Assembly (NCBI GenBank): GCA_025358055.1
Contig: JANYKV010000162.1
Location: 1-39,205 of the forward strand
DNA length: 39,205 bases
Direction of reading: 5' to 3'
Source: Gemmatimonadota bacterium
GTDB lineage: Bacteria; Gemmatimonadota; Gemmatimonadetes; Gemmatimonadales; GWC2-71-9
Numbering within the stretch: the stretch's first letter is position 1; every line of letters starts with the position of its first letter. The notes beneath the pieces were generated by a model. It was not told the DNA's origin and searched no databases. It worked only from the letters and a program-made list of their open reading frames with translations. A program made the translations under genes and the position numbers. Of the stretch, positions 27,355 to 36,329 are shown piece by piece.

Positions 27355-29273
27355 GCTCCATCCGTGTTACGCTGCCCGACAACAGCGTGCGAGAGCTGGC
27401 GGCCGGTACTACCGGTCTCGGTCTCGCCGAGGCCATCGGACCCGGCCTTGCTCGCGCAGCGCTCGCGATTTCCGTGGACGGACACATCCGTGATCTCGCT
27501 CGGCCCCTGCCGGACGGGGCGAAGGTGGCGATCCTCACCGATCGCGATCCGGCGAGCCTCGAACTGCTGCGGCATTCCGCGGCACACATTCTCGCGACGG
27601 CCGTGCGTGAGGTCTTCCCGACGGCGGGCATTGGTTTCGGCCCTCCGATCGAGGACGGCTTCTACTACGACTTCGAGGTCCCCCGTCCCTTCACGCCGGA
27701 GGATCTGGATCGGATCGAACGCGTGATGGCGGAGGTCACCAAGAAAGACTATCCGTTTCTGCGCGCCGAGGTGAACCGAAGCGAGGCCAATACGCGTTTC
27801 GCCGACGACGCGCTCAAACTCGAACGGATCAGCGAACTGGGAGACGACGAAACCATCTCGGTCTACACGGATGGGCCCTTCATCGACCTGTGCCGGGGGC
27901 CGCACATCCCCTCCACCGGGCGGCTCAAGCATTTCAAGTTGCTCAGCAGCGCGGGCGCCTATTGGCGCGGCGACGAGCGGCGGCAGATGCTGCAACGGAT
28001 CTACGGGACCGCCTGGTTCAAGAAGGAAGATCTCGATACGCATCTGCATCGCCTCGAGGAAGCGAAGAAGCGCGATCATCGGCGCGTGGGGAAAGAACTC
28101 GATCTCTTCATGTTCCACCCGTTCGCGCCCGGCGCCGTGTTCTGGACGGAACGCGGCACGGCGATGTTGAATGCGCTGGTGGAGTACTTACGACGCCTCC
28201 AGCGTGATGGCTATCAGGAAGTCAAGACACCGCTGCTCTATAACAAGGGGCTGTGGGAGTTGTCGGGGCACTGGGGGGAATATCGGGAAAACATGTTCTT
28301 GGTGTTGGACAACGAGTCGGGCGAAGCTGATTTTTCGCTCAAGCCGATGAACTGTCCGTCCCACTACTTGTTGTATCTCTCGAAGAAGCACTCGTATCGC
28401 GAGCTGCCGCTGCGCTACAGCACCTACGACGTGCTGCACCGGAACGAGGTGTCGGGAGCGCTTTCCGGCTTGACCCGGGTGCGCCAGTTCCAACAGGACG
28501 ATTGCCACATTTTCTTGACGGAACACCAGATCGAGGACGAGGTCAAGCGACTCACGTCGCTCATCCTGGGCTACTACGAGACGTTCGGCCTGACAGCGAC
28601 ACTCAGGTTTGCGACGCGACCGGGGCAACGGATCGGTTCGGATGACTTGTGGGACAAGGCCGAGGCCAGCCTCAAGGCGGCGCTCGAGTCCACGGGGTTT
28701 GCGTATGAACTCAAGCCCGGAGATGGGGCATTTTACGGTCCGAAAATCGACTTCGATGTCTCGGACTCAATCGGCCGGAAGTGGCAACTCGGGACCATCC
28801 AACTCGACTATGCTATGCCCGAACGATTCGACTTGACCTACGTCGGGGAGGACAACAGCCTGCACCGTCCCGTCGTGATCCACCGCGCGGTGAGCGGTTC
28901 GTTCGAGCGCTTCATGGCCATTCTCATCGAACATTTTGCGGGGGCGTTTCCGGTGTGGCTCGCGCCCGAACAAGTATGGGTCCTGCCGATCGGGGACGGC
29001 CAACGTGAAGTGAGTGAGCACATTACCGGCCGCCTACGAGAGGCGGGCATTCGCGCTAAGATGGATGCGACCAGCGAAACCCTCAATTACCGCATCCGGC
29101 ATGGGGAAACCATGAAGGTGCCCTACATGCTCGTCATCGGCCAGCGGGAGGCCGACACCGGGACGGTGGCCGTCCGGGTGCGTGGGGCAGGGAACAAGCA
29201 GGATGTCATTCCGGTGGATGCGTTCGTCGCCCGGATCCAGGAGGAAATCGCGACCCGGTCGTTGAAACCGTAG
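27351..29273 (+). CDS. thrS: Threonyl-tRNA synthetase
   Basis: The 640-residue class II synthetase charges tRNA-Thr. GTG 27351 is chosen because the N-terminal TGS domain (about 1-62, SSIRVTLPDNSVRELAAG) starts here. The editing domain has H75-S-A-A-H79 and Cys181 in DLCRGPH (zinc/hydrolytic site), the catalytic domain has motif 2 RVRQFQQDD and MNCPSHYLLY, and the C-terminus is the anticodon-binding domain. The length is normal and the frame is intact. An in-frame extension to 27156 is a shadow of the small membrane peptide gene, to which thrS is coupled. No T-box or other leader structure is visible. Confidence 0.98.
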   Translation: MSSIRVTLPDNSVRELAAGTTGLGLAEAIGPGLARAALAISVDGHIRDLARPLPDGAKVAILTDRDPASLELLRHSAAHILATAVREVFPTAGIGFGPPIEDGFYYDFEVPRPFTPEDLDRIERVMAEVTKKDYPFLRAEVNRSEANTRFADDALKLERISELGDDETISVYTDGPFIDLCRGPHIPSTGRLKHFKLLSSAGAYWRGDERRQMLQRIYGTAWFKKEDLDTHLHRLEEAKKRDHRRVGKELDLFMFHPFAPGAVFWTERGTAMLNALVEYLRRLQRDGYQEVKTPLLYNKGLWELSGHWGEYRENMFLVLDNESGEADFSLKPMNCPSHYLLYLSKKHSYRELPLRYSTYDVLHRNEVSGALSGLTRVRQFQQDDCHIFLTEHQIEDEVKRLTSLILGYYETFGLTATLRFATRPGQRIGSDDLWDKAEASLKAALESTGFAYELKPGDGAFYGPKIDFDVSDSIGRKWQLGTIQLDYAMPERFDLTYVGEDNSLHRPVVIHRAVSGSFERFMAILIEHFAGAFPVWLAPEQVWVLPIGDGQREVSEHITGRLREAGIRAKMDATSETLNYRIRHGETMKVPYMLVIGQREADTGTVAVRVRGAGNKQDVIPVDAFVARIQEEIATRSLKP

Positions 29274-29365
29274 TCGGATAAGGGCTTCCGGGGGCCGCAG
29301 GAGTACGTCCCGATCAGATATCAGAACTGCATGATGTTGCACGCTTTACTCCCGCCGACCAGTTC

Positions 29366-29371
29366 TATAGT
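29366..29371 (+). promoter_or_regulatory. Possible -10 element (TATAGT) of the subtilisin gene
   Basis: TATAGT follows a C-rich stretch (CTCCCGCCGACCAGTTC) about 120 bases before the start codon in a 214-bp gene-free gap. The nearest -35-like TTGCAC is 23 bases upstream, too far for a normal spacer, so support is weak. Confidence 0.25.
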
Positions 29372-29487
29372 TTGGGTTCGTGGGTTCTGATCGCCCGTTC
29401 GCTTGGATCACGAAAAACTCGTTCTGCGTCTACGACCGTACCCACCTCATTGTATGGTGTCTTTCCGTATCCTCTAGAGGAGTCTAC

Positions 29488-31791
29488 ATGCGCCGTTCCC
29501 TGTCCCTGCTTTCGGCCGCCGTGCTGGTACTTGCCGGGTGCCAAGAGAGGTCCGGACCAACGGATCCTCAAGTCGCGCCCTCGCTCTCGGCGGTGGCGGC
29601 GGGCCCATCGGCCCAACTCATCCCCAACAAGTACATCGTGGTGTTCAAGAAGGGCATGGTAGCAGATGTGGACGGTCACTCCCGGACGATCACCGCGAGT
29701 GAGGGGAGCCGCGCCGAGCGGGTGTATCGTTACGCGCTGGAGGGGTTTGCGGCGGATCTGACGCCCACGGCGGTCGCCCGGATCCAACAGCGGCCCGAAG
29801 TCGCGTTCGTCGAGCAGGATCAGATCATGTCGATCACCACGACCCAGGCACCCACGCCGTCATGGGGACTCGATCGCATCGATCAGCGGAACCTCCCGCT
29901 CAACAACAGCTATACCTATAACACCACAGGCGCCGGGGTCCATTTCTACGGGATCGACACGGGAATCCTTTACACCCACCTGGATTTCGGTGGCCGAGCC
30001 TCGCCGGGGGTTGATGAAATCATCCCGGCCAACGGTGCCCTGGACTGTAACGGCCATGGGACCCACACCTCCACCACCGCGGCTGGCACGACGTACGGTG
30101 TTGCCAAGGCAATGACGGTCATTGGCGTGCGGGTGCTCGATTGCAGCGGGTCCGGCAGCAACGCCGGCGTCATCGCGGGAGTGGACTGGGTTACGGCGAA
30201 CGCGATCAAGCCGGCGGTCGCGAACATGAGCCTGGGCGGCGGGTTCTCTGCCGCGCTCAACCAGGCCGTGGCGAACTCGGTCACATCCGGTGTTGTCTAC
30301 TCCATCTCCGCCGGCAACTCGAATGTGTCTGCCTGCACCCAGTCGCCGGCGGCTGAGCCTTCGGCGATCACCGTGGCCGCGACGATGATCAACGACGCTC
30401 GCGCCTCGTTTTCCAATTTCGGCACGTGCGTGGACATTTTCGCGCCGGGTGTGAACATCACGGCGGGCTGGATCGGGGTGCCCACCAACCAGGCGACCAA
30501 TACGATCAGTGGCACGTCCATGTCCGCCCCGCACGTGTCCGGTGTGGTTGGGTTGTATTTGCAGGCCAACCCAACGGCAACACCCCTGCAGGTCGTCACC
30601 GCCCTTACCACAAACGCCACGAACGGTCTAGTGACGAGCCCCGGGGCTGGCTCGCCCAACAAGCTCCTCTATATGGGGTTCATCGGTGGAACCGGCAACC
30701 AGCCGCCGACAGCGGCCATTTCGGCACCGGCGAACAATTCCAGCTTCGTTCAAGGCACCAGCGTCACGTTCACGGGGTCCGGGAACGATCCTGAGGATGG
30801 CACGTTGACCGGGGCCTCGCTCGTTTGGACCAGCAACATCAACGGACAGATCGGCACCGGCACGTCTTTCTCCACGACCACGCTGTCGGTTGGCGTCCAC
30901 ACGATCACGTTGACCGCCACAGATTCCCACGGTGCGCCCGGGATTGCGTCCATCACCGTGATCATCACACCCCTCGGTGGTAACAACCCGCCCGTCGCCA
31001 ACTGGACCTACAGCTGCACCCAGACCCTGCTGTGTAGGTTCGATGGCACGAGTTCGACTGACGACCACGGCATAGTGTCCTACTCCTGGCAGATCGGCAC
31101 TCGAGCGCCGATGACCGGGGCAATCGTCCAGGCCCAGTGGTCGGTTACCGAGCCGACCAAGACTGTTACGGTGACGCTCACGGTGAAGGATGCCGGTGGT
31201 CTCAGTAACAGCCTCACGAAGCAAGCTGTCATCGTGCCGACCGGGACCAACCAGCCACCGGTCGCGATGATCACCGGTCCGGCGAACAACTCCAGCTTGA
31301 CGCAGGGAACGAGCGTCACCTTCCAGGGCACCGGGAACGATCCGGAGGACGGGACGTTGACCGGCGCCTCGCTCGTCTGGACCAGTAATATCAATGGACA
31401 GATCGGCACCGGCACGTCCTTCTCCACGAGTGGGTTGTCGGTTGGGGTTCACACCATCACCCTCACCGCAAAGGACAGCCAGGGCGCCACCGGCACGGCG
31501 AGTATCACCGTGACGGTTACGGCCGTGGTGACCAATAATCCGCCGACGGCCAATTGGACCATGACGTGCGATGCGTTGGGGAACTGCACTTTCGACGGGA
31601 CGAGCTCGACGGATGATCACGGGATCGTCTCTTACTCCTGGAAGATCGGCACCCGTTCGCTGATGACCGGCGCGATCGTGACTGCCTTCTGGCCGCTGAG
31701 TGAGGGGCCAAGGAATGTGACCGTCACGCTTACCGTGACCGATGGCGGCGGGCTTTCGAATAGTCTCACGAAAGTGGTTCAGGTTCCGTAA
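29488..31791 (+). CDS. Subtilisin-like (S8A) secreted protease lipoprotein with duplicated PKD/Ig-like module
   Basis: The 767-residue protein starts at ATG 29488, preceded by AGAGGAG. A signal peptide ends in the lipobox LAGC (Cys18). Residues about 50-115 are an inhibitor I9 prodomain (NKYIVVFKKG...VEQDQIM). The catalytic domain has Asp157 (YGIDTGI), His190 (GHGTHTSTT), oxyanion Asn277 (SAGNSN) and Ser344 (GTSMSAPHVSG), typical of the proteinase K-type S8 branch. About residues 403-767 hold a four-domain array in the order A-B-A-B: A has NQPP...NNSSF.QGTSVTF.G.GNDPEDGTLTG, B has PVANWTYSC...FDGTSSTDDHGIVSYSW (PKD-like). Two Cys in B may pair. It ends just before a strong terminator and is probably monocistronic. 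Role: extracellular protein degradation. Confidence 0.92.
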   Translation: MRRSLSLLSAAVLVLAGCQERSGPTDPQVAPSLSAVAAGPSAQLIPNKYIVVFKKGMVADVDGHSRTITASEGSRAERVYRYALEGFAADLTPTAVARIQQRPEVAFVEQDQIMSITTTQAPTPSWGLDRIDQRNLPLNNSYTYNTTGAGVHFYGIDTGILYTHLDFGGRASPGVDEIIPANGALDCNGHGTHTSTTAAGTTYGVAKAMTVIGVRVLDCSGSGSNAGVIAGVDWVTANAIKPAVANMSLGGGFSAALNQAVANSVTSGVVYSISAGNSNVSACTQSPAAEPSAITVAATMINDARASFSNFGTCVDIFAPGVNITAGWIGVPTNQATNTISGTSMSAPHVSGVVGLYLQANPTATPLQVVTALTTNATNGLVTSPGAGSPNKLLYMGFIGGTGNQPPTAAISAPANNSSFVQGTSVTFTGSGNDPEDGTLTGASLVWTSNINGQIGTGTSFSTTTLSVGVHTITLTATDSHGAPGIASITVIITPLGGNNPPVANWTYSCTQTLLCRFDGTSSTDDHGIVSYSWQIGTRAPMTGAIVQAQWSVTEPTKTVTVTLTVKDAGGLSNSLTKQAVIVPTGTNQPPVAMITGPANNSSLTQGTSVTFQGTGNDPEDGTLTGASLVWTSNINGQIGTGTSFSTSGLSVGVHTITLTAKDSQGATGTASITVTVTAVVTNNPPTANWTMTCDALGNCTFDGTSSTDDHGIVSYSWKIGTRSLMTGAIVTAFWPLSEGPRNVTVTLTVTDGGGLSNSLTKVVQVP
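30697..31788 (+). repeat. Tandem internal duplication in the subtilisin gene (about 550 bp x2)
   Basis: Copy 1 (30697-31248) and copy 2 (31249-31788) encode the same A-B domain pair. Both DNA copies share long near-identical stretches, for example ATCGGCACCGGCACGTC in each; in the A-domain stretch I aligned by eye (30783-30880 against 31332-31425) the differences are largely at third positions. Confidence 0.8.
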
Positions 31792-31813
31792 CCTTGGTTC
31801 GATCGCACACGCG

Positions 31814-31846
31814 AGAGCCGCCCCACCGGGGCGGCTCTTCGCTTTC
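31814..31846 (+). terminator. Strong hairpin terminator after the subtilisin gene
   Basis: A perfect 11-bp stem (AGAGCCGCCCC at 31814-31824, GGGGCGGCTCT at 31828-31838) with a 3-nt loop is followed by TCGCTTTC. It lies 22 nt after the stop and 17 nt before the next start codon, separating the protease from the permease. Confidence 0.75.
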
Positions 31847-31863
31847 AGTCGGTGGGTAACCGA

Positions 31864-33171
31864 ATGGCCGATTCCTTGGCAACTCCGGCCGAACTCCGCC
31901 GCGTCATCGGGGTCCGCACCCTGACGCTGAGCGTCATCAATTTCATCGTGGGCTCCGCGATTTTCGTGGTGCCAGCCACGGTGGCGGCCGGACTGGGGTC
32001 CGCCGCGATCCTGGCCTACCTCGTCGCGGGGGCCATGGTGTCGGTGGTGGCGCTCTGTTTCGCCGAGGCCGGGAGCCGGGTGGTAACCACGGGAGGTGCA
32101 TATGCCTACGTGGGTCGGGCGTTCGGACCCTGGGCCGGCTTTTTGACGGCGTCACTCCTCTGGTTCCCCAACGGGGCAATCGCATGCGCGGCCGTCGCCA
32201 ACGCGCTCGTCGGCACCCTCGGCACCATCATCCCGACGATGGGCACCGGGGTTCCCCGCGCGGTGTTTCTGCTGGCTGTTTTTGGCACTTTTGGCTGGCT
32301 CAATGTCCGCGGCGTGGGAATCGGAGCGCGGACGGTCGTGATTCTCACCATCACCAAACTCTTTCCCCTGGTTCTCCTTGTGCTCGTCGGCGTATGGAGT
32401 GTCGAACCCCACCAGCTGGCATTGCGGGCGTTTCCGGCCGGCACTGCCCTGGGACAGGCCTCGCTTATCCTCGTGTTTGCGCTGACCGGCATGGAGACCG
32501 CGATGGTTCCGAGCGGCGAAATGTTAAACCCATCTCGCACCGTGCCGCGCGCGGCCCTCCTCGGCGTTGGGTCCACTGTGTTGCTGTACACCGCCATTCA
32601 TCTCGTAGCACAGGGTGTGCTTGGCCCCGAACTCGCGAAGTATCCAGACGCCCCGCTCGCGGAGGTGGCGGTTCGGGTCATGGGCCCCCTGGGTCGGGGT
32701 CTCTTGTTGGTCGGTGCCATTGTCTCGATGACCGGGTATATCACCGGCGATCTGCTTTCCAGCCCTCGTGCCCTTTTCGTGATGGCCGAAGATGGACTAT
32801 TTCCTAAAGTGCTGGGCCGGGTTCACGAGAGGTATCGAACCCCGCACCTTGCGATCATCGGGTACTGCGTGATCACCTGTGGATTGTCGATCGCGGGCAC
32901 GTTTACCCAGCTCGCATTGCTGAACGCCGTTGGCGTCCTCTTTCTCTATCTCGGCGTTGTGCTCTCGGTGTTTAAGTTGCGGCGCGACGGCGTTGTATCG
33001 GATCGGGTGCCGATGGTCATTCCGGGCGGTCCTGTCGTGCCAGCTATTGCACTCATGTTAATTCTCGGACTAATCTTTGCGGCGAGCGGGCCTGAATTGC
33101 TGTCCGCCGCCGGGTTCCTGGGCCTGGCCAGCGTGTTTTACTTCGTTTGGACGCGCCAGCGTAGGGCGTAG
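31864..33171 (+). CDS. APC-superfamily amino acid permease
   Basis: The 435-residue membrane protein has about 12 TM helices. The first helix holds GSAIFVVPA, the G-S/G-x-I-F motif that binds substrate alpha-carboxyl groups in LeuT-fold transporters, and GGAYAYVGRAFGPWAG is the TM3 start. The sixth-helix region and the charged TDPR-like loops match APC antiporters or symporters of amino acids. ATG 31864 is used (GTG 31852 also open). No flanking catabolic gene indicates the substrate. Confidence 0.9.
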   Translation: MADSLATPAELRRVIGVRTLTLSVINFIVGSAIFVVPATVAAGLGSAAILAYLVAGAMVSVVALCFAEAGSRVVTTGGAYAYVGRAFGPWAGFLTASLLWFPNGAIACAAVANALVGTLGTIIPTMGTGVPRAVFLLAVFGTFGWLNVRGVGIGARTVVILTITKLFPLVLLVLVGVWSVEPHQLALRAFPAGTALGQASLILVFALTGMETAMVPSGEMLNPSRTVPRAALLGVGSTVLLYTAIHLVAQGVLGPELAKYPDAPLAEVAVRVMGPLGRGLLLVGAIVSMTGYITGDLLSSPRALFVMAEDGLFPKVLGRVHERYRTPHLAIIGYCVITCGLSIAGTFTQLALLNAVGVLFLYLGVVLSVFKLRRDGVVSDRVPMVIPGGPVVPAIALMLILGLIFAASGPELLSAAGFLGLASVFYFVWTRQRRA

Positions 33172-33176
33172 GGCTT

Positions 33177-33218
33177 CTTGCCGTCTTCCGTTTGCCGGCC
33201 TTCATTTGCCGTCCCTTT
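33177..33218. repeat. Three TTTGCCG-type repeats at 14-bp spacing upstream of the thiolase gene
   Basis: (C/T)TTGCCG begins at 33177, 33191 and 33205, exactly 14 bases apart, just after the permease stop and 50-90 bases before the thiolase start. The spacing is not a whole helical turn. They could be regulator half-sites or a simple repeat. Confidence 0.4.
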
Positions 33219-33233
33219 TCCCGCCCCCCAGCC

Positions 33234-33239
33234 TATATT
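33234..33239 (+). promoter_or_regulatory. Possible -10 element (TATATT) of the thiolase operon
   Basis: TATATT follows a C-rich run and lies 28 bases before the ATG. The same CCTATATT arrangement occurs before rpiB. No consensus -35 is present at 17 bp. Confidence 0.35.
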
Positions 33240-33267
33240 TCGCCTCGATTCTCAAACCGAGTGAGCC

Positions 33268-34455
33268 ATGTCCGACCATACCACCGCCGTTATCGTGTCC
33301 GCCACCCGAACTGCCATCGGCAAATATCTAGGCGGTCTTGGTTCGTTTACCGCTCCCCAGCTCGGCGCGTTAGTCATCAAAGAAGCAGTTCGCCGTGCGG
33401 GCATCGATCAGGGAACAATCGATGAAGTGATCATGGGACACGTCGTGCAAGGCGGTTCGGGCCAAGCGACGGGTCGCCAGGCGATGATCCATGCGGGGTT
33501 GCCCGGCACGATCCCGGCCTTGACCATCAACAAGGTTTGCGGCTCCGGCCTCAAGGCGGTGATGCTCGCGGCCCAATCGATCAAAGCCGGCGACAGTCAG
33601 TGCGTCGTGGCCGGCGGGCACGAAGCGATGTCGTCCTCGCCGCACTACCTCTATAACTACCGGGGTGGAGTCAAAGCTGGAAACCAGACCTTGGTCGACG
33701 GCATGATTCACGACGGACTCTGGGATTCTTTCGGCAACTGCCACATGGGCAACCTCGCGGAATACACGGCGCAAAAGGCCGGGGTGAGCCGCGCGGACCA
33801 GGACGACTTTGCTTACCAGAGCCATCGGAAGGCGTTGGCGGCACAAGACGCCGGCAAGTTCGCCGCGGAAATCTTGGCCGTGGAAATTGCGGGAAAGGCT
33901 GGCATCACGAAGGTCGAGAAGGACGAGTCACCGCGGAAGGAAACGACGCTCGAGGTACTCGCCAAGCTCAAACCGGCGTTCCAGAAGGATGGGTCCGTCA
34001 CCGCGGGGAACGCGCCCGGCCTCAACGACGGGGCCAGTGCCGTGGTGGTGACCTCGCTGGCCTATGCCAAGGCGCATGGTATCACTCCGCTCGCGAGGAT
34101 CACTGGCTACGCCACCGGCGGCGGCGAGCCGAAGGATCTGTTCTTCGCGCCCATCTTTGCGGTGCAGAATCTGATGCAGAAGTCGGGGACGAAGATCGGC
34201 GACTACGGTCTCATCGAAGCCAACGAGGCGTTTGCGGTGCAAGCACTGGCCGACGGACGCGCCTTGGGATGGGATTGGGATCGCGTCAACGTCAACGGCG
34301 GCGCGATCGCGCTGGGGCATCCGATCGGGGCGAGCGGCGCCCGAGTGCTTACCACTCTCCTCTATGCCATGCGCGATCGTGGGGTCTCGACCGGACTCGC
34401 GACCCTCTGCCTCGGCGGTGGCAACGCTGTCGCCCTGTCCGTGGAAGCACTGTAA
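33268..34455 (+). CDS. Acetyl-CoA C-acetyltransferase (thiolase)
   Basis: The 395-residue enzyme condenses or cleaves acetoacetyl-CoA. The nucleophile Cys91 lies in [11 protein letters not shown], His351 in [13 protein letters not shown], and the second Cys381 in LCLGGGNA, all as in the biosynthetic (acetoacetyl-CoA) thiolases; the ANEAFA motif supplies the Asn. The length is normal and the start ATG 33268 precedes [13 protein letters not shown]. It heads an operon with a CPBP membrane protease and 3-hydroxybutyryl-CoA dehydrogenase, pointing to a 3-hydroxybutyryl-CoA/butanoate or polyhydroxybutyrate function. Confidence 0.95.
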   Translation: MSDHTTAVIVSATRTAIGKYLGGLGSFTAPQLGALVIKEAVRRAGIDQGTIDEVIMGHVVQGGSGQATGRQAMIHAGLPGTIPALTINKVCGSGLKAVMLAAQSIKAGDSQCVVAGGHEAMSSSPHYLYNYRGGVKAGNQTLVDGMIHDGLWDSFGNCHMGNLAEYTAQKAGVSRADQDDFAYQSHRKALAAQDAGKFAAEILAVEIAGKAGITKVEKDESPRKETTLEVLAKLKPAFQKDGSVTAGNAPGLNDGASAVVVTSLAYAKAHGITPLARITGYATGGGEPKDLFFAPIFAVQNLMQKSGTKIGDYGLIEANEAFAVQALADGRALGWDWDRVNVNGGAIALGHPIGASGARVLTTLLYAMRDRGVSTGLATLCLGGGNAVALSVEAL

Positions 34456-34463
34456 GGCGCTCC

Positions 34464-35339
34464 TTGGACACGACACCAACGCGACTCCCTCCCTCCCTGA
34501 AGGCGATCGTCTGGTCGATCGCCTTCATTGTCATCGGTATCATACTCGCCCTCTCGCTCGGGGCTCTGGAATCCGTGATCGGTTCCCGCGGCACCAACGC
34601 GGCTGGGGTGGCGTCGAACTCGTCGTCGTCGTTGCTCCAGGCGGTCGTCACGTGTGCGGCGTTCCTGGTGTCGACTTGGCTCATCGGGGTCGTCGGTGCG
34701 AGGCTCCGGCTGGCGGACCTGCGGTGGTTCCCACCCCGAGTGGGTTGGATCGGAGCCGGAATTGGTTTTCTATTGGGCGCGGCGCCCGCGATCGCGGCGC
34801 TTGCCCTCGGCGTGCCGATCGGTGGAGCGTCCTGGGTGCGCGATGGGGGATCGCTACAGGCCTACTGGGTCGGGCTTGGGCACACGAGCGTTCTACTGTT
34901 GCCGGCTGCCTTCGCCGAGGAGTTGGTGTTTCGCGGGGTGCCCCTCGTCCTGCTGGCGCGGGTCTTCGGCCGATGGAAGGCGGCGATCGCCTTGTCCCTA
35001 CTCTTTGGCCTCGCCCATTTGCGCAACCCAGAGGTTACACCCCTCGGCGTCGTAAACGTTGCGCTGGCCGGTCTGTTCCTGAGCGCGGCATTTTTCACGC
35101 GGGGCGGGCTCTGGGCCGCGACCGGCGCACACCTGGGATGGAATCTCACCCTGGCCGGCTTGGGCGCTCCGGTGAGCGGGCTCACAATCCCCATGGCGTA
35201 CCTAGATTACCTGCCCGGCGGGCCGACCTGGCTCACGGGAGGAGCCTTCGGTCCTGAAGGGGGCCTGCTCGCGACTCTGACGTTGGGTGGAGCGGCCCTG
35301 GCCGTGATTCGGTGGACGACTAAGGAGACTGATGCATGA
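34464..35339 (+). CDS. CPBP-family intramembrane metalloprotease (CAAX protease-like)
   Basis: The 291-residue membrane protein begins with TTG 34464; TAAGGCG lies 7 nt upstream. In-frame sequence before it is a shadow of the thiolase gene. About seven TM segments are predicted by eye. The ABI/CPBP motifs are present: E152-E153-x-x-x-R157 (EELVFRG), His185 in FGLAHLRN, and His223/Asn227 in AHLGWN. The family cleaves prenylated or other membrane peptides; some members only bind. The gene is 8 nt after thiolase, and its stop overlaps the start of the dehydrogenase gene (ATGA). The unusual context is described in the findings. Confidence 0.88.
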   Translation: MDTTPTRLPPSLKAIVWSIAFIVIGIILALSLGALESVIGSRGTNAAGVASNSSSSLLQAVVTCAAFLVSTWLIGVVGARLRLADLRWFPPRVGWIGAGIGFLLGAAPAIAALALGVPIGGASWVRDGGSLQAYWVGLGHTSVLLLPAAFAEELVFRGVPLVLLARVFGRWKAAIALSLLFGLAHLRNPEVTPLGVVNVALAGLFLSAAFFTRGGLWAATGAHLGWNLTLAGLGAPVSGLTIPMAYLDYLPGGPTWLTGGAFGPEGGLLATLTLGGAALAVIRWTTKETDA

Positions 35340-36187
35340 AGCAAGCGGCTGTGGTCGGTGCCGGTACGATGGGCAACGGGATCGCCCACGTGTTCGCACA
35401 GAATGGCTGGTCCGTAACCCTGATCGATGTGTCCGAGGCCGCGCTCGACAAAGGGATCGGTACCATTCGCTCCAACCTGGACCGCCAAGTAAAGAAGGGC
35501 ACTCTGGCGGCGGACGCGGTCGATCCAATCATGGGCCGCATCACCAAACAGACGAAACTCGACGGCGCGACTGGGGCGGGACTCGTCGTGGAAGCCGCGA
35601 GTGAGAATCCGACCCTCAAGTTCCAGATCTTCGAAGCATTGGATCGCGTCTGTGGCCCGGACGCGATTCTCGCCTCCAATACCAGCTCGATTTCCATCAC
35701 CGAGATCGGTGCGAAAACCAAGCGGCCCGATCGCGTCATCGGCATGCATTTCATGAATCCGGTGCCGGTCATGCAACTGGTCGAGGTGATCCGCGGGCAT
35801 GCCACCAGCGACGCGACCACCACCACCGTGCTCGACGTGTCAAAGTCGCTTGGCAAGACGCCGGTCGAAGTCAACGACTATCCCGGATTCGTGGCGAACC
35901 GGATCCTCCTCCCGATGATCAACGAAGCGATCTATGCCGTGATGGAGGGTGTAGCCTCGGCTGAATCGGTCGATACTGTAATGAAGCTCGGGATGGCGCA
36001 TCCGATGGGCCCGCTCACGCTGGCTGACTTCATCGGCCTCGACGTCTGTCTGGCAATTCTTGAGGTCATGCACCACGGTCTGGGCGATCCCAAGTATCGT
36101 CCCTGCCCGTTGCTCCGGAAAATGGTGGCCGCCGGGTATTTGGGGCGGAAATCAGGGCGGGGGTTCTATGACTACAGTAAGAAATAG
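35336..36187 (+). CDS. 3-hydroxybutyryl-CoA dehydrogenase
   Basis: The 283-residue enzyme oxidises or forms (S)-3-hydroxybutyryl-CoA using NAD(P). The N-terminal Rossmann loop [11 protein letters not shown] (Gly8, Gly10, Gly13), ASNTSSISI, the catalytic His138 in [17 protein letters not shown], and the C-terminal [19 protein letters not shown] and GRGFYDY are all present. The length is normal. Coupled by a 4-nt overlap to the CPBP gene and grouped with thiolase; the pair makes 3-hydroxybutyryl-CoA from two acetyl-CoA. A crotonase is not in the window. Confidence 0.95.
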   Translation: MKQAAVVGAGTMGNGIAHVFAQNGWSVTLIDVSEAALDKGIGTIRSNLDRQVKKGTLAADAVDPIMGRITKQTKLDGATGAGLVVEAASENPTLKFQIFEALDRVCGPDAILASNTSSISITEIGAKTKRPDRVIGMHFMNPVPVMQLVEVIRGHATSDATTTTVLDVSKSLGKTPVEVNDYPGFVANRILLPMINEAIYAVMEGVASAESVDTVMKLGMAHPMGPLTLADFIGLDVCLAILEVMHHGLGDPKYRPCPLLRKMVAAGYLGRKSGRGFYDYSKK

Positions 36188-36194
36188 GAAATGA

Positions 36195-36286
36195 GACGGA
36201 CAGACGGACAGACGGACAGGCGGACAGGAAGTCAACGGCTATTTTGTCCGGACCGTCCGACCGTCCGACCGTCCGACCGTCCGACC
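36195..36286. repeat. Two facing 8-bp-period repeat tracts forming a periodic inverted repeat
   Basis: Left tract 36195-36226: four octamers, GACGGACA three times then GGCGGACA. Right tract 36246-36286: one variant then four perfect GTCCGACC octamers. The core CGGAC of each left unit is complementary to GTCCG of each right unit, so a hairpin of short GC helices separated by small internal loops can form. It starts 7 bases after the dehydrogenase stop codon. Confidence 0.8.
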
Positions 36287-36311
36287 CTCCCGCCGTCGCG
36301 CCCTCCCGCCC

Positions 36312-36317
36312 TATATT
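36312..36317 (+). promoter_or_regulatory. Possible -10 element (TATATT) of rpiB
   Basis: TATATT ends only 12 bases before the rpiB ATG, so transcription would start a few bases before the start codon (a near-leaderless message). It matches the CCTATATT arrangement upstream of the thiolase gene. No -35 is recognised. Confidence 0.35.
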
Positions 36318-36329
36318 CAGGATACCGCT

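Noticed and set aside
30697..31788. CRISPR-like or satellite repeat array
   Set aside because: The repeats are two long in-frame copies encoding domains in an open reading frame, not short direct repeats with unique spacers.
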